A stretch of DNA of 64,000 bases from an uncultured Selenomonadales bacterium (GTDB taxonomy: Bacteria; Bacillota; Clostridia; Christensenellales; QALW01): positions 49,875-113,874 of the forward strand of contig CAJKLB010000001.1 of assembly GCA_905200615.1 (NCBI GenBank), in the 5' to 3' direction. The translations under genes and the position numbers were made by a program. Below are positions 1 to 9,045 of the stretch, piece after piece. Below the pieces are notes generated by a model. That model had not been told where the DNA came from, did no database searches, and worked only from the letters and a program-made list of their open reading frames with translations. Positions within the stretch are counted from its first letter, which is position 1. Each line of letters opens with the position of its first letter.

Positions 1-1399
1 CCGCGATCTGCGCCGGCATAGCCACGCCCATTTTTTCAAGAACGGCGGCCGCTTCAAACTCATCCTCCGGAGCGCTTCCGGAAATAGCGGTAAGTACCGC
101 GCGGGGGAACTTATACGGATTTGCCGTAGAAAGAATCACCGTAGGCGTAGCGTCACCGGAAGTCTTCTTATACTTTTCATATACGCTGACCGCCACGGCT
201 GTATGGGTATCAATGCAATACTTCTTTTCCTGCCACATCCGCGAAATGGCCGCCTGCGTTTCTTCCTCATCCGCGCAGCCGGCGTCAAAATTTTGCTTTA
301 AGGCTTCCCGCATCCGCGCGGAAATCGAATATTTTCCTTCCTGCTTTAAGAGGGCCATCTTTGCGCTTACCGCTTTATCGTCCCGACCGGAGAGCTCAAA
401 CAACAACCGCTCCAGATTGCTGGAAATCAAAATGTCCATAGAGGGCGACATGGTTTTATAAAACGCGCGGTTGGCATTATAAGTACCGCCAGCAAAGAAA
501 TCCGTAAGCACGTTATTTTTATTGGAAGCGCAAATCAGCTTGTAGATGGGCAGTCCCATGCGCATCGCGTAATAGCCGGCTAAAATATCGCCGAAATTAC
601 CGGTGGGAACCACAAAATTAATCTTTTCGCCCGCCTGAATCCGCCCGGATTTCAGCCAATCGGCATAAGCGCTGAAATAATATACGATCTGCGGAACAAG
701 GCGGCCCCAGTTGATTGAATTGGCACTGGAGAGCTTTACGCCGTTTTGCAGCAGTTTTTCCCGTACGGCCGCATCGGCAAAAATCTTTTTTACACCGGTC
801 TGCGCGTCATCAAAGTTTCCGTTGACGGCACATACAAACACATTGCCGCCCTCCTGCGTGGTCATTTGCAGCTGCTGCATCCGGCTGACTCCCTGATTGG
901 GGAAGAAGACCGCGATGCGCATGCCGTCTACATCGCAAAAGCCCTCCAGCGCGGCCTTGCCTGTATCGCCGGAGGTAGCCACAAGAATCAGAATATCGCA
1001 TGTTTCACCTTGCTTTGCTTTGGCATACTTTAAGAAGCGCGGCAAAATCTGCAGTGCCACATCCTTAAAGGCCAGCGTAGGGCCGTGAAACAGCTCCAGC
1101 ACAGCAGTGCGCTCGTCTATCTCGTGCAGCGGCGCCACGGCGGGAGTATCAAACTTCGCTTCGTAAGCCCCGCGAATGCAGTCTTCCAGCTCTTCTTTTG
1201 AAAAATCCGTTAAATAGCGGGAAAGCACAGCATATGCTCTTTGCGAATAGGACATTTCCGCCATGGCGGAAATGTCCTGCAAATCAATTTTAGGAAATTC
1301 TTGGGGAACAAACAGCCCCCCTTCGGTGGAGATCCCCTGAACAAAACATTGAGACGCCGAATACGAAAGGGAGGAATCCCTGGTGGAAGTATATTTCAT
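1..1399 (-). CDS. thrC: Threonine synthase (3' end outside window)
   Basis: PLP-dependent enzyme converting O-phosphohomoserine to threonine and phosphate, the last step of threonine synthesis. Reading the minus strand from an ATG at 1399 gives a continuous 466-codon frame that runs off the left edge, so the C-terminus is missing. The N-terminus (MKYTSTRDSS, then STEGGLFVPQ) and the PLP-lysine motif LAFKDVALQ are typical of the family, followed by the SGDTGKAALEGF phosphate-binding loop and a GNFGDILAGYYA segment. The ATG lies 9 nt after the stop of the small P-loop gene, with AAGG as ribosome binding site, so the two are probably cotranscribed. Identification is secure. Confidence 0.95.
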   Translation of the reverse strand, partial: MKYTSTRDSSLSYSASQCFVQGISTEGGLFVPQEFPKIDLQDISAMAEMSYSQRAYAVLSRYLTDFSKEELEDCIRGAYEAKFDTPAVAPLHEIDERTAVLELFHGPTLAFKDVALQILPRFLKYAKAKQGETCDILILVATSGDTGKAALEGFCDVDGMRIAVFFPNQGVSRMQQLQMTTQEGGNVFVCAVNGNFDDAQTGVKKIFADAAVREKLLQNGVKLSSANSINWGRLVPQIVYYFSAYADWLKSGRIQAGEKINFVVPTGNFGDILAGYYAMRMGLPIYKLICASNKNNVLTDFFAGGTYNANRAFYKTMSPSMDILISSNLERLLFELSGRDDKAVSAKMALLKQEGKYSISARMREALKQNFDAGCADEEETQAAISRMWQEKKYCIDTHTAVAVSVYEKYKKTSGDATPTVILSTANPYKFPRAVLTAISGSAPEDEFEAAAVLEKMGVAMPAQIA

Positions 1400-1408
1400 A
1401 ACGTTACC

Positions 1409-1822
1409 TTAATCTACTAAAAATTCCTGCATAAACGCGGGGATTTCTTCTTTATCGGCGCTTACCGAAAGAATCAGCTCCACACGATGTTCCTCGCAAA
1501 GGGGTTTCAGCTTGATAAATAAATCCTCCAGTTCCTCAATAGGACGATCCATATGCTTTAAGAAACCGTCAACATAGATTTTTTCCAAATCAAAGTTGGA
1601 AGCAATGAGTCCGCTGATAAAACCCAGGAACAAATACGCCCCCTTTACCCCGTATTCATTGGTATCAATAAAGCGGATCTGATGCTTCAGGTCGCAGATA
1701 TACCGTTTGCTGTTGAAAAGAAAGGCTACGTTGCCCTTGCAGGTTTCCGAAGCGATATTGGCGCTCTCAATAATTTTTTTTGTTTTGCCCGCTCCTTTTT
1801 TTCCGTAAATGATCTTGATCAT
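1409..1822 (-). CDS. Small P-loop ATPase, conserved clostridial family
   Basis: A 137-residue protein of unknown role. A Walker A motif GKKGAGKT lies at residues 7-14, next to an N-terminal beta strand (MIKIIY). A hydrophobic strand before an aspartate around residue 85 (KIYVDGFL) is a candidate Walker B, and the C-terminal strand LILSVSAD resembles the last core strand of RecA/PilT-like folds. From memory, small proteins like this in Clostridia are often loosely labelled twitching-motility PilT; nothing here supports motility. The start has a good GGAGG site 7 nt upstream. It directly precedes thrC, and a link with amino-acid synthesis is untested. The function is unknown. Confidence 0.8.
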   Translation of the reverse strand: MIKIIYGKKGAGKTKKIIESANIASETCKGNVAFLFNSKRYICDLKHQIRFIDTNEYGVKGAYLFLGFISGLIASNFDLEKIYVDGFLKHMDRPIEELEDLFIKLKPLCEEHRVELILSVSADKEEIPAFMQEFLVD

Positions 1823-1909
1823 AGAAAAACCTCCTTCTTAAGATTACACCTGTATTATAAACCATTTCGGGTGAAATTTCCATAGATTTTTGATAAAATT
1901 TATTAAAAA

Positions 1910-3322
1910 CTATTTTTTCAAAAGCTTCGCCGCTAAATAATGATGCTCAAACGCGGCATGAATATCTTTATCCAGCGCTTTCAGCATACCGTCCAGCTCT
2001 AAATCACCCATAGCCGTGTTTCGTCCGGCGGCATATTCTTTATCCACCAGCTCTTTCATCTTTACGACGATATCATCACGTTTATCCACGGATATCTCAC
2101 CGCTTAAATGATAATAGCCGTTTACCCAATAGGCAATACCCGCCAGACCGGAGTGGGCATCCACAATGACGGTAGCGGGACGGTTCAGAATCGCTTTCGT
2201 ATCAAAGATGTTATAGATTTCCTCGTCTTTGAGCATACCGTCAGCATGAATCCCCGCGCGCGTAGCATTAAAGTTACGGCCTACAAACGGTGTATTGGCC
2301 GGGATATCATAGCCCAGCTCATTTTCAAAGAACTGTGCGATCTCGGTAATTACCGAAAGATCCATGCCGTCTGTCGTTCCCCGAAGAGAAGCATACTCAA
2401 TGGCCATCGCTTCCAAGGGGCAATTGCCCGTACGCTCGCCGATTCCTAAGAGTGAACAGTTTACGCTGCTGCAGCCGTAAAGCCATGCCGTAGCCGCGTT
2501 GCTTACTACTTTGTAAAAATCATTATGTCCGTGCCATTCCAGCTGTGCGCTGGGCACGCCCGCATAGTGGTTCAAGCCATAGATAATGCCCTGCACACTG
2601 CGAGGGATCGACGCGCCGGGATAGGACACACCGAAGCCCATCGTATCGCAGGCGCGGATCTTTATGGGAATTCCGCTTTCCTGACTCAGCTTCATCAGCT
2701 CCGTAGCAAAGGGAACCACAAAACCGTAAAAATCTGCCCGGGTAATATCCTCAAAATGGCACCTCGGTACAATTCCCTGCTCCAAAGCCGCTTTGACGAT
2801 AGAAAGATACTTTTCCAGCGCGCCCGAACGGGTCAGATTCATTTTTTTAAAAATGTGGTAATCCGAACAGCTGACTAAAATACCTGTTTCTTTTAAGCCC
2901 ATGGCCTTTACCAATTCAAAATCCTTGGGATTAGCGCGGATCCAGCTGGTCACCTCGGGAAAGCGCAGCCCTAATTCCAAGCATTTTTCCACAGCGGTAC
3001 GGTCTTTTTCACTGTAGAGGAAAAACTCGCTCTGGCGAATGATACCGTTTTTTCCGCTGAGACGGCTGAGCATCTTATAGATTTCCACGATCTGCTCGGC
3101 CGTAAAAGGAGAAGTTGATTGCTGTCCGTCGCGGAAGGTCGTATCGGTAATCCACAGTTCACTGGGCGTAATCATTGGCACATGACGTTCGTTAAAAGCC
3201 ACCTTCGGAATGGATTTATAATCATACAGCGCGCGGTACAGCTCAGGTTCGGCTACATCCTGCAGCGTATAGTGATAGATATTCTCGGTTAAATGATTGG
3301 TATGGTTATCTAATTTTAACAT
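1910..3322 (-). CDS. DRE-TIM metallolyase: isopropylmalate/homocitrate synthase-like, candidate Re-citrate synthase
   Basis: A 470-residue member of the HMGL-like family, which condenses acetyl-CoA with a 2-oxoacid. Visible signatures are DTTFRDGQQ (about residues 60-68; Arg and Asp of the DRE motif), CHFEDITRADFYGF, and the metal-binding EWHGHNDFY, then GERTGNCPLEA. The C-terminal leucine-feedback domain of LeuA is absent. This set resembles the clostridial group that includes the anaerobe-type Re-citrate synthase, which I recall from Clostridium kluyveri; LeuA, homocitrate or citramalate synthase remain possible. I prefer the ATG at 3322, which overlaps the aminotransferase stop by one base (TGATG), over the in-frame GTG at 3325. 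Translational coupling with the aminotransferase suggests a shared pathway, perhaps glutamate. Confidence 0.75.
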   Translation of the reverse strand: MLKLDNHTNHLTENIYHYTLQDVAEPELYRALYDYKSIPKVAFNERHVPMITPSELWITDTTFRDGQQSTSPFTAEQIVEIYKMLSRLSGKNGIIRQSEFFLYSEKDRTAVEKCLELGLRFPEVTSWIRANPKDFELVKAMGLKETGILVSCSDYHIFKKMNLTRSGALEKYLSIVKAALEQGIVPRCHFEDITRADFYGFVVPFATELMKLSQESGIPIKIRACDTMGFGVSYPGASIPRSVQGIIYGLNHYAGVPSAQLEWHGHNDFYKVVSNAATAWLYGCSSVNCSLLGIGERTGNCPLEAMAIEYASLRGTTDGMDLSVITEIAQFFENELGYDIPANTPFVGRNFNATRAGIHADGMLKDEEIYNIFDTKAILNRPATVIVDAHSGLAGIAYWVNGYYHLSGEISVDKRDDIVVKMKELVDKEYAAGRNTAMGDLELDGMLKALDKDIHAAFEHHYLAAKLLKK

Positions 3323-4512
3323 CACTTTAATCCTTTCACAAAATCACGAATTCTTTGCAATCCCTTTTGGATGGTCTCCATGCTGGTGGCATAGGAAAGG
3401 CGAATATATCCGTCCGCACCGAAGGGAAGCCCCGGGACCACAGCCGTCATTTGCGCGTCCAGCAGGTATTCGGTAAAATCCATAGATCCCTTGATTTTTT
3501 TACCGTTATACTCCTTGCCGATCACATCTTTGATGCAGACCATGACGTAAAATGCGCCCTTGGGCATCTGCGCGTGAAGACCGGGAATCGCGTTTACCGT
3601 TTCCACCATATAATTTCTGCGCCGCCGGAATTCCTCCAGCATAGCGCTGAACTCCGGATTCTCGCTGGTAATAGCAGCAAGGGTGGAATACTGGGCTACG
3701 GTATTAGGATTGCCTGTAGCGTGGCTCTGATAGCTGCCGATCATCTTTGCAATCTTCGTATTGCTGATGGAATAGCCCATCCGCCAGCCTGTCATGGCGT
3801 AAGCTTTAGACATCCCGTTTACAAGAATCACCCGGTCATTCGCTTCGGGAATCATCGCGGGTGAAAAATGCTTTGCCCCGTCATAAACCAGCGCGTCATA
3901 GATTTCATCGGAAATAATCATAAAATCCTTTTGAATGGCCAAAGCGGCGATCGCGCGTACTTCTTTTTCTGTAAGCACCGCGCCGGAAGGATTGGAGGGA
4001 CTGTTCAAAATAATAGCCTTGGTATGCTCCGTTACCGCGCTTTCCAGCGCGGCAAAATCAATGGCAAACCCCTTCTCTTCAACCGTGGGAACAAACACCG
4101 GAGTGGCTCCGGCCATTTTGATCAACTCCGGATAGCTGACCCAGTAGGGAGCAAACAGTATAACTTCATCCCCCGGATTGCATATGGCCTGCAGGGCATT
4201 GAACAGCGCCTGCTTCGCACCGTTGCTGACAACTACCTGATCAAAAGTATAGGTTACCCCCAGGTTTCTTTGGGTAAGAGCGCAAATAGCCTGCCGCAGC
4301 TGCGGCATCCCCGCGGCGGCGGTATATTTCGTCTGGCCGTCCTTTAAGGCGGCAATCGCCGCGTCTACTATGTAAGCAGGTGTGGCAAAATCAGGCTCGC
4401 CCGCGCCGAAACTTACAACATCTTTGCCCTCAGCGCGCATGGCTTTGGCCTTAGCGTCAATCGCCAGCGTTACCGAACCTTGAATTCCTTCGCATTTTTT
4501 ACTAAACTGCAT
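3322..4512 (-). CDS. Class I/II PLP aminotransferase (aspartate aminotransferase type)
   Basis: A fold-type I aminotransferase of about 396 residues, most like aspartate aminotransferases of the Bacillus AspC/AspB subgroup (Igamma). Signatures are SFGAGEPDFATPAYI near the N-terminus, the AGMPQLRQAI helix, NSPSNPSGAVL, the SDEIYDALVYDG segment, the PLP-lysine motif GMSKAYAMTGWRMGY, and a C-terminal YIRLSYA arginine. The start at 4512 has GGAGGG 7 nt upstream. An upstream in-frame ATG at 4530 lies inside the preceding gene and lacks its own site. It overlaps the AI-2E gene by 11 nt and the downstream synthase by 1 nt, so it sits in one operon. The amino donor is not determined by sequence. Confidence 0.9.
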   Translation of the reverse strand: MQFSKKCEGIQGSVTLAIDAKAKAMRAEGKDVVSFGAGEPDFATPAYIVDAAIAALKDGQTKYTAAAGMPQLRQAICALTQRNLGVTYTFDQVVVSNGAKQALFNALQAICNPGDEVILFAPYWVSYPELIKMAGATPVFVPTVEEKGFAIDFAALESAVTEHTKAIILNSPSNPSGAVLTEKEVRAIAALAIQKDFMIISDEIYDALVYDGAKHFSPAMIPEANDRVILVNGMSKAYAMTGWRMGYSISNTKIAKMIGSYQSHATGNPNTVAQYSTLAAITSENPEFSAMLEEFRRRRNYMVETVNAIPGLHAQMPKGAFYVMVCIKDVIGKEYNGKKIKGSMDFTEYLLDAQMTAVVPGLPFGADGYIRLSYATSMETIQKGLQRIRDFVKGLK

Positions 4513-5674
4513 TGTCTTTTCCCTCCGCATCTTTCTGTTTAATTTCCGCCGTTTGTTCCGCCGCGTTCATTGCCTTACGCGCAATGCCGGCAAGGATAGC
4601 TACAATGGGCGCGCCTAAAATCATGCCCACCGTTCCCATCATTGCGCCGAAGACCGCGATCCCCGCAAGCAATAAAAGCGGGCTGACCTGCAGCGCGTCG
4701 CCGGTAAGCCACGGCGTTAAAATGTTTCCTTCAATCTGTTGACAAATCACCATAAATACGGCTGTCCATAAAGCCAAGCGTACATCTCCCACTGTCAACG
4801 CGATTAAAATGGGAGGTACCGCGCCTATAATCGGGCCGATATAAGGTACCAGATTCGTGATGCTTACAATGGTAGCCAATAAAATGGCATACGGCAAGCC
4901 TAAAATCAAAAAGCCGATATAACTTACAATTCCCAGCCCCAAAGAAGTAGATAATCTTACCACGATATATTTTTCAATAATAATGTCGCTCTCATGGCAT
5001 ACGGCGCACACATTCTTATAATGAACGTCATTGCGCACGAATACACGCAGCAAACGCTTAACAGAATGCTTGATTTTATTATAATCATACAGCAAACAAA
5101 AGGTTGCGATAATATAGACCACCGCGTCGAAAAGAAAGCTCATCGTGGAAGATACGATTCCCGTGGCGGCGGAAAACAGCTGAAAAGCGCCCGCAAAAGC
5201 CTCCGCGGAATCTTTGGCCTTTTCCGCCGCTGATTCCAGCACCGATACTACATAGCTGTTAACATCGATATCCAACCACTCGGAAAGCGCTTCAATCTGC
5301 TGATTGAGAAACTCGGTAAAGATACCGATATATTCCGGCAGGCGAATGACTAAATCCGTTATATTATTGATAACGTTCGGCACGATAATAGCCACCAGCA
5401 GTCCGGCCAGGCCTAAAAACAGAACCAAAACCGTTACACAGGCTACCGGATGCTGCCATTTATGCGTCTTCTTTTTGCTGAGAAGCACCAGCAGTTTTTC
5501 CAGCCACATCACCGGATGCCGCAGCAGATATGCTGTGGCAAAAGCGATCAAAAACGGCGTAAGCGCGGCAATCCCTCTTCGCAGCGCCGGCATAATACCG
5601 GCAAAAATCTGCCAAACCAGAATGGCCACAAACACCAAGGCTACGACGGCCCAGAAACGTTTTTCGCTTTTCAA
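4502..5674 (-). CDS. AI-2E family (PerM/YtvI-like) membrane permease
   Basis: A 390-residue polytopic membrane protein of the AI-2E transporter family (PF01594), a group with proposed exporter or cation-antiporter roles. An N-terminal hydrophobic pair (residues 8-50) is followed by a third segment (about 75-100), a long amphipathic soluble region, and a C-terminal block of helices. That block contains SITNLVPYIGPIIGAVPPILIA (split by convention into NLVPYIGP and GAVPPI), the most conserved part of the family, and GTVGMILGAPIVAI. The start is a TTG at 5674 with AGGAGG 8 nt upstream; no nearby ATG is in frame. The 3' end overlaps the aminotransferase start. The substrate is unknown. Confidence 0.88.
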   Translation of the reverse strand: MKSEKRFWAVVALVFVAILVWQIFAGIMPALRRGIAALTPFLIAFATAYLLRHPVMWLEKLLVLLSKKKTHKWQHPVACVTVLVLFLGLAGLLVAIIVPNVINNITDLVIRLPEYIGIFTEFLNQQIEALSEWLDIDVNSYVVSVLESAAEKAKDSAEAFAGAFQLFSAATGIVSSTMSFLFDAVVYIIATFCLLYDYNKIKHSVKRLLRVFVRNDVHYKNVCAVCHESDIIIEKYIVVRLSTSLGLGIVSYIGFLILGLPYAILLATIVSITNLVPYIGPIIGAVPPILIALTVGDVRLALWTAVFMVICQQIEGNILTPWLTGDALQVSPLLLLAGIAVFGAMMGTVGMILGAPIVAILAGIARKAMNAAEQTAEIKQKDAEGKDNAV

Positions 5675-5689
5675 TCAAAGCTCCTCCTG

Positions 5690-7522
5690 TCAGTTTTGAC
5701 GATTTGCCATCTTTGCGGCACGGTATCTGGCGGTAGGATCCAATATTTTTTTCCGTATCCGTATATTGGCCGGCGTTACTTCGGCCAGTTCGTCCTCACC
5801 TAAATATTCCAGCGCCTGTTCCAAGCTCATGCGTTTCGGCGGTATCAGATGCAGCGCGTCGTCTGAGCCGGCCGAACGAGAGTTGGTCATATTTTTACGC
5901 TTGCACACATTGACCTCGATATCCTCCGGCCGTGAGCTTTCGCCTACAATCATACCGCTGTAAACCTGTTCGCCCGGGCCGATAAACAGCGTTCCGCGTT
6001 CCTGGGCGTTAAACAGTCCATAGGTAATGGATTCACCCGTTTCAAAGGCAATCAAAGACCCGTTTTTTCTGCCGGGCAGCTCGCCCTTATAGGGCGCGTA
6101 GCCGTCAAACACCGAATTCATAACTCCTTCACCGTGGGTATCGGTTAAAAACGTACTGCGATAACCGAACAATCCCCGCGCCGGAACAATAAACTCCATA
6201 CGGCGCATCGTGGGGCTTAAAGAAAACATATTGACCATTTCCCCGTGGTTTGTTCCCATATGCTGGATTACCGTACCGGAATAAGTATCCGGAACGTCAA
6301 TAATCACGCGTTCCATCGGCTCACAGAGTTTCCCGTCAATGGTCTTAAGCAGTACCTCGGGCTTACTGACCTGCAGCTCGTAGCCCTGGCGGCGCATATT
6401 TTCTATCAAAATAGAAAGATGCAGCTCTCCCCGGCCGGAAACCTTAAAGCTATCGGCGGAATCCGTATCCTCTACACGCAGAGAAACATCCGTTTCAATT
6501 TCCCTGTAAAGCCTGGCGCGCAAATGACGGCTGGTAAGATATTTTCCTTCCTTGCCGGCAAACGGAGAATCATTTACCGAAAAAGTCATGCTTACGGTAG
6601 GCTCGGTAATTTTTACAAACGGCAGCGGCTCTATCGTGTCGGGACGGCAGAGCGTATCGCCGATATTGATATCGGCAACCCCGCTGACCGCAACGATTTC
6701 GCCCGCGGAGGCTTCTTCCACGCCGACGCGCTTGAGCCCCTCAAATACCGAAAGACTGGTTACGCGTACATTACTGCGCACCCCCTCGCTTCCGTAGGTG
6801 CAAAGGGAAATCATATCGCCGGTTCTTATGGTACCGCGCTCGATCTTCCCGATTCCGATGCGGCCTACATATTCGTTATAGTCAATAGTGGAAATCAGCA
6901 TCTGCGCCGGCTGCGCCGGATCTCCTTCGGGGCAGGGCACATATTCTAAAATCGCGTCTAAAAGCGGCGTCATATCCGTGCCGGGCACGGCCGGATCGAT
7001 TGATGCCGTTCCCTCTCGGCCGGAGGCATAAATAAAGGGGCAATCCAGCTGAGAATCGTCGGCGCCCAGCTCAATAAACAGATCCAAGACCTCATCGGCA
7101 ACGTCGTCCGGGCGGGCATCGGGACGATCCATTTTATTGATCACCACGATCACTCGAAGTCCCAGTTCCAGCGCCTTGGAAAGTACAAACCGCGTCTGCG
7201 GCATCGGGCCTTCGAAGGAATCCACCAGCAGCAGCACGCCGCTGGTCATCTTCAGCACACGCTCCACCTCGCCGCCGAAATCGGCGTGACCGGGTGTATC
7301 CACCACATTGATTTTTGTATTTTTATAGTGAATCGACGTGTTTTTGGATAAAATCGTAATGCCGCGTTCACGCTCGATATCGCCCGAATCCATCATACGT
7401 TCCTGCAGCTGCTGATTTTCCCTGAAAATGCCGCTTTGCTTCAGCATTTCATCCACCAGCGTGGTCTTTCCGTGGTCTACGTGGGCAATAATGGCAATAT
7501 TTCTGATATCTTCTCGTTTCAA
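5690..7522 (-). CDS. typA: Ribosome-associated translational GTPase TypA/BipA
   Basis: A 610-residue GTPase of the EF-G superfamily that binds 70S ribosomes and aids growth under stress and large-subunit assembly. The G1 motif AHVDHGKTT is at residues 13-21, the switch II motif DTPGHADF follows, and G4 NKMDRPDA comes later. Domains II, III and V are present, and the BipA-specific C-terminal domain includes RKNGSLIAFETGESITYGL and NSRSAGSDDALHL. Length matches the family. The start is TTG at 7522, with a GAGG site about 8 nt upstream. It ends 16 nt before the AI-2E gene, so readthrough into that gene is likely. The upstream leader carries a long hairpin at 7551-7579. Confidence 0.97.
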   Translation of the reverse strand: MKREDIRNIAIIAHVDHGKTTLVDEMLKQSGIFRENQQLQERMMDSGDIERERGITILSKNTSIHYKNTKINVVDTPGHADFGGEVERVLKMTSGVLLLVDSFEGPMPQTRFVLSKALELGLRVIVVINKMDRPDARPDDVADEVLDLFIELGADDSQLDCPFIYASGREGTASIDPAVPGTDMTPLLDAILEYVPCPEGDPAQPAQMLISTIDYNEYVGRIGIGKIERGTIRTGDMISLCTYGSEGVRSNVRVTSLSVFEGLKRVGVEEASAGEIVAVSGVADINIGDTLCRPDTIEPLPFVKITEPTVSMTFSVNDSPFAGKEGKYLTSRHLRARLYREIETDVSLRVEDTDSADSFKVSGRGELHLSILIENMRRQGYELQVSKPEVLLKTIDGKLCEPMERVIIDVPDTYSGTVIQHMGTNHGEMVNMFSLSPTMRRMEFIVPARGLFGYRSTFLTDTHGEGVMNSVFDGYAPYKGELPGRKNGSLIAFETGESITYGLFNAQERGTLFIGPGEQVYSGMIVGESSRPEDIEVNVCKRKNMTNSRSAGSDDALHLIPPKRMSLEQALEYLGEDELAEVTPANIRIRKKILDPTARYRAAKMANRQN

Positions 7523-7550
7523 AGCAAGTACCTCATTTGCAGTATTTTTG

Positions 7551-7579
7551 TTTGATTACTGCAAAAAGCAGCAATCAAA
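7551..7579 (-). promoter_or_regulatory. Leader hairpin upstream of typA
   Basis: A 12-bp inverted repeat, TTTGATTACTGC and GCAGCAATCAAA around an AAAAA loop, with one mismatch. It lies 28 nt upstream of the typA TTG start in the presumed 5' leader. No T-run follows on the minus strand, so it is not an obvious terminator. A second perfect 7-bp inverted repeat (ATTGCAT, AAA, ATGCAAT) is at 7609-7625. Either could be an operator or an RNA structure; the function is not shown. Confidence 0.5.
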
Positions 7580-7845
7580 TAGCATATTTTTAAAAACACA
7601 AATATAACATTGCATAAAATGCAATATTTTGCGCAAAAACTTTCAAAAATATATAGCCATATTGTAGCATATCGTTGCTTGATTGACAAGCAAAACAATG
7701 AGAAAACATTTTTAAATCGGAAAATTTTTCGGCTCAGCGATATTTTAACAATATAATATTAGGAGGATGTTACGTCAAAAAATTTCCTGGGGACAAGGCG
7801 TATAAATGAAAATTCTTTTGCATACTATCCATTGAGGTGATAAAA
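7580..7845. other. Divergent intergenic region between typA and the SPOR-like gene
   Basis: A/T-rich DNA between divergent genes. A good -10 box TATAAT lies at 7752-7757 on the plus strand, without a convincing -35. An AGGAGG sequence at 7761-7766 directly abuts an ATG, giving a 12-codon reading frame to 7805, followed at 7806-7835 by a 9-codon frame ending at the ribosome binding site of the next gene. The zero spacing makes translation of the first frame doubtful. No larger gene is visible. Confidence 0.5.
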
Positions 7846-8643
7846 ATGGGAACATCCCAACGCATGAAAAAGAGAGAAATGAAAAAAAATCTGACAGCGC
7901 TGCTGATCATCGCGGTGTTTGCCGTCATTGTCTTCAGTGTAAATTCCATCGGTAAATTCATTGCCGAGAAAGTAATACAGCCGGTTATGAGCATGGGCAC
8001 GGCAAAGGATGAGCGTATTGTAACCAATACCGTAAAAATTGAAGCGTTGGAAATTTACGGTGTAGGCGCGGGACAATTCGAGGATGCCGCGTCCGCCGCG
8101 GAAACCGTAAAAAAGATTCAAGACGGAGGCGGTGCGGGATATGTGCTGGAAACCACCGAGGGCTTTACGGTACTTGCTTCCTGTTATACGGATGAAGAGT
8201 GGGCCGAAAGCGTAAAAGAAAAGCTTTCCTCTTCTTTTGATACGGTGGGGGTATTCCCCTTAAAAGGCGATGAGCTTTCGATAAAAATTACCGGTACGCA
8301 AGCCCAGGCGGAGATGATCGGGCAGGCTTTTGATTCTTTGCGCACCACAGTGAAGGAAATGGTGGATTTATGTGTAGAAACCGACAAAAGCGATGTAACG
8401 CGTTTACAGGCCTGTACACAGATTCAGCTATGCCGTACCGATACGGCCAAACAATTGGAGCAGTTAAAGACTTTAGAAAGCGGAAACCGCGTAGTGACCG
8501 TTTTAGAAGAGATGCTCACCTGTACCGCCACGGCTTTGGATGAAATGCCCGAAAGCTCAGACGACGCTTTTGCCCAAAAATTAAAATATGCTTCAGCCTC
8601 GCTTGCCGGTGAATACCTTAATTTTTATACTTCGCTGGAATAA
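7846..8643 (+). CDS. Single-pass membrane protein with SPOR-like domain
   Basis: A 265-residue protein with a basic N-terminus (KKREMKKN), one transmembrane segment at about residues 16-35, and an extracytoplasmic domain. The segment GAGYVLETTEGFTVLASCY followed by DEEWAESVKEKL has the spacing of a SPOR-type fold that binds denuded glycan strands at septa; this is a pattern judgement, not a motif match. The C-terminal 130 residues look helical and carry two cysteines. The ATG at 7846 is chosen over a GTG at 7837 because GAGGTGAT lies 5-6 nt upstream and includes the GTG. It stands alone, convergent with nothing, so context gives no further clue. Confidence 0.7.
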   Translation: MGTSQRMKKREMKKNLTALLIIAVFAVIVFSVNSIGKFIAEKVIQPVMSMGTAKDERIVTNTVKIEALEIYGVGAGQFEDAASAAETVKKIQDGGGAGYVLETTEGFTVLASCYTDEEWAESVKEKLSSSFDTVGVFPLKGDELSIKITGTQAQAEMIGQAFDSLRTTVKEMVDLCVETDKSDVTRLQACTQIQLCRTDTAKQLEQLKTLESGNRVVTVLEEMLTCTATALDEMPESSDDAFAQKLKYASASLAGEYLNFYTSLE

Positions 8644-8720
8644 AGAGCTTGGCTGCCGCGGGATTGAAAATTCTCCCATTTGATAAAACGTTTCTCGGTG
8701 CTCTTTCCTTTCTTTAAAAC

Positions 8721-8768
8721 GGAGCTGTCGTAACCTTTGTTTTTAAAATTACGGTTTCCGTCAGCTCC
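8721..8768. other. Inverted repeat downstream of the SPOR-like gene
   Basis: GGAGCTG at 8721-8727 pairs with CAGCTCC at 8762-8768, and an inner CGTAA/TTACG pair lies at 8729-8733 and 8749-8753. A T/C-rich tract follows, so it may be a weak terminator for the gene ending at 8643. On the opposite strand it is followed by GTTTT. Confidence 0.5.
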
Positions 8769-8774
8769 CTCTTT

Positions 8775-8802
8775 CTTTATAATACACTCTTTATAATACA
8801 CT
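8775..8802. repeat. Tandem 14-bp direct duplication carrying two -10-like boxes
   Basis: CTTTATAATACACT occurs twice, head to tail, at 8775-8788 and 8789-8802. Each copy contains TATAAT. No -35 box at the right spacing and no gene immediately downstream were found. The rest of 8803-9045 shows no coding region. Confidence 0.8.
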
Positions 8803-9045
8803 ATGTATATCATTTACGCCGCCTATCTATACCGCTTACCCGTCTTTTAAAAAGCCGTGTCTCCTTTTCACGCAGATTGAAAAACCCGGCCTATTGTGCA
8901 ATGATATTAGCTGTAAACGATGCCTTATTTTATATCGGAGAAAGAACAAAAGAAGAGACAAAATTTTAAATCTTTTCCTTTCCGACAAGCAAGCGGACGG
9001 CTTTTTTACCTTTTGCCGTGAAAGCCTGATAACACGGAAAACAGC

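Noticed and set aside
6245..6949. 234-residue plus-strand frame opposite typA
   Set aside because: Shadow frame of the GTPase gene.
8625..8813. 62-residue minus-strand frame downstream of the SPOR-like gene
   Set aside because: It covers the inverted repeat at 8721 and the tandem repeat, has no ribosome site and no recognisable domain.
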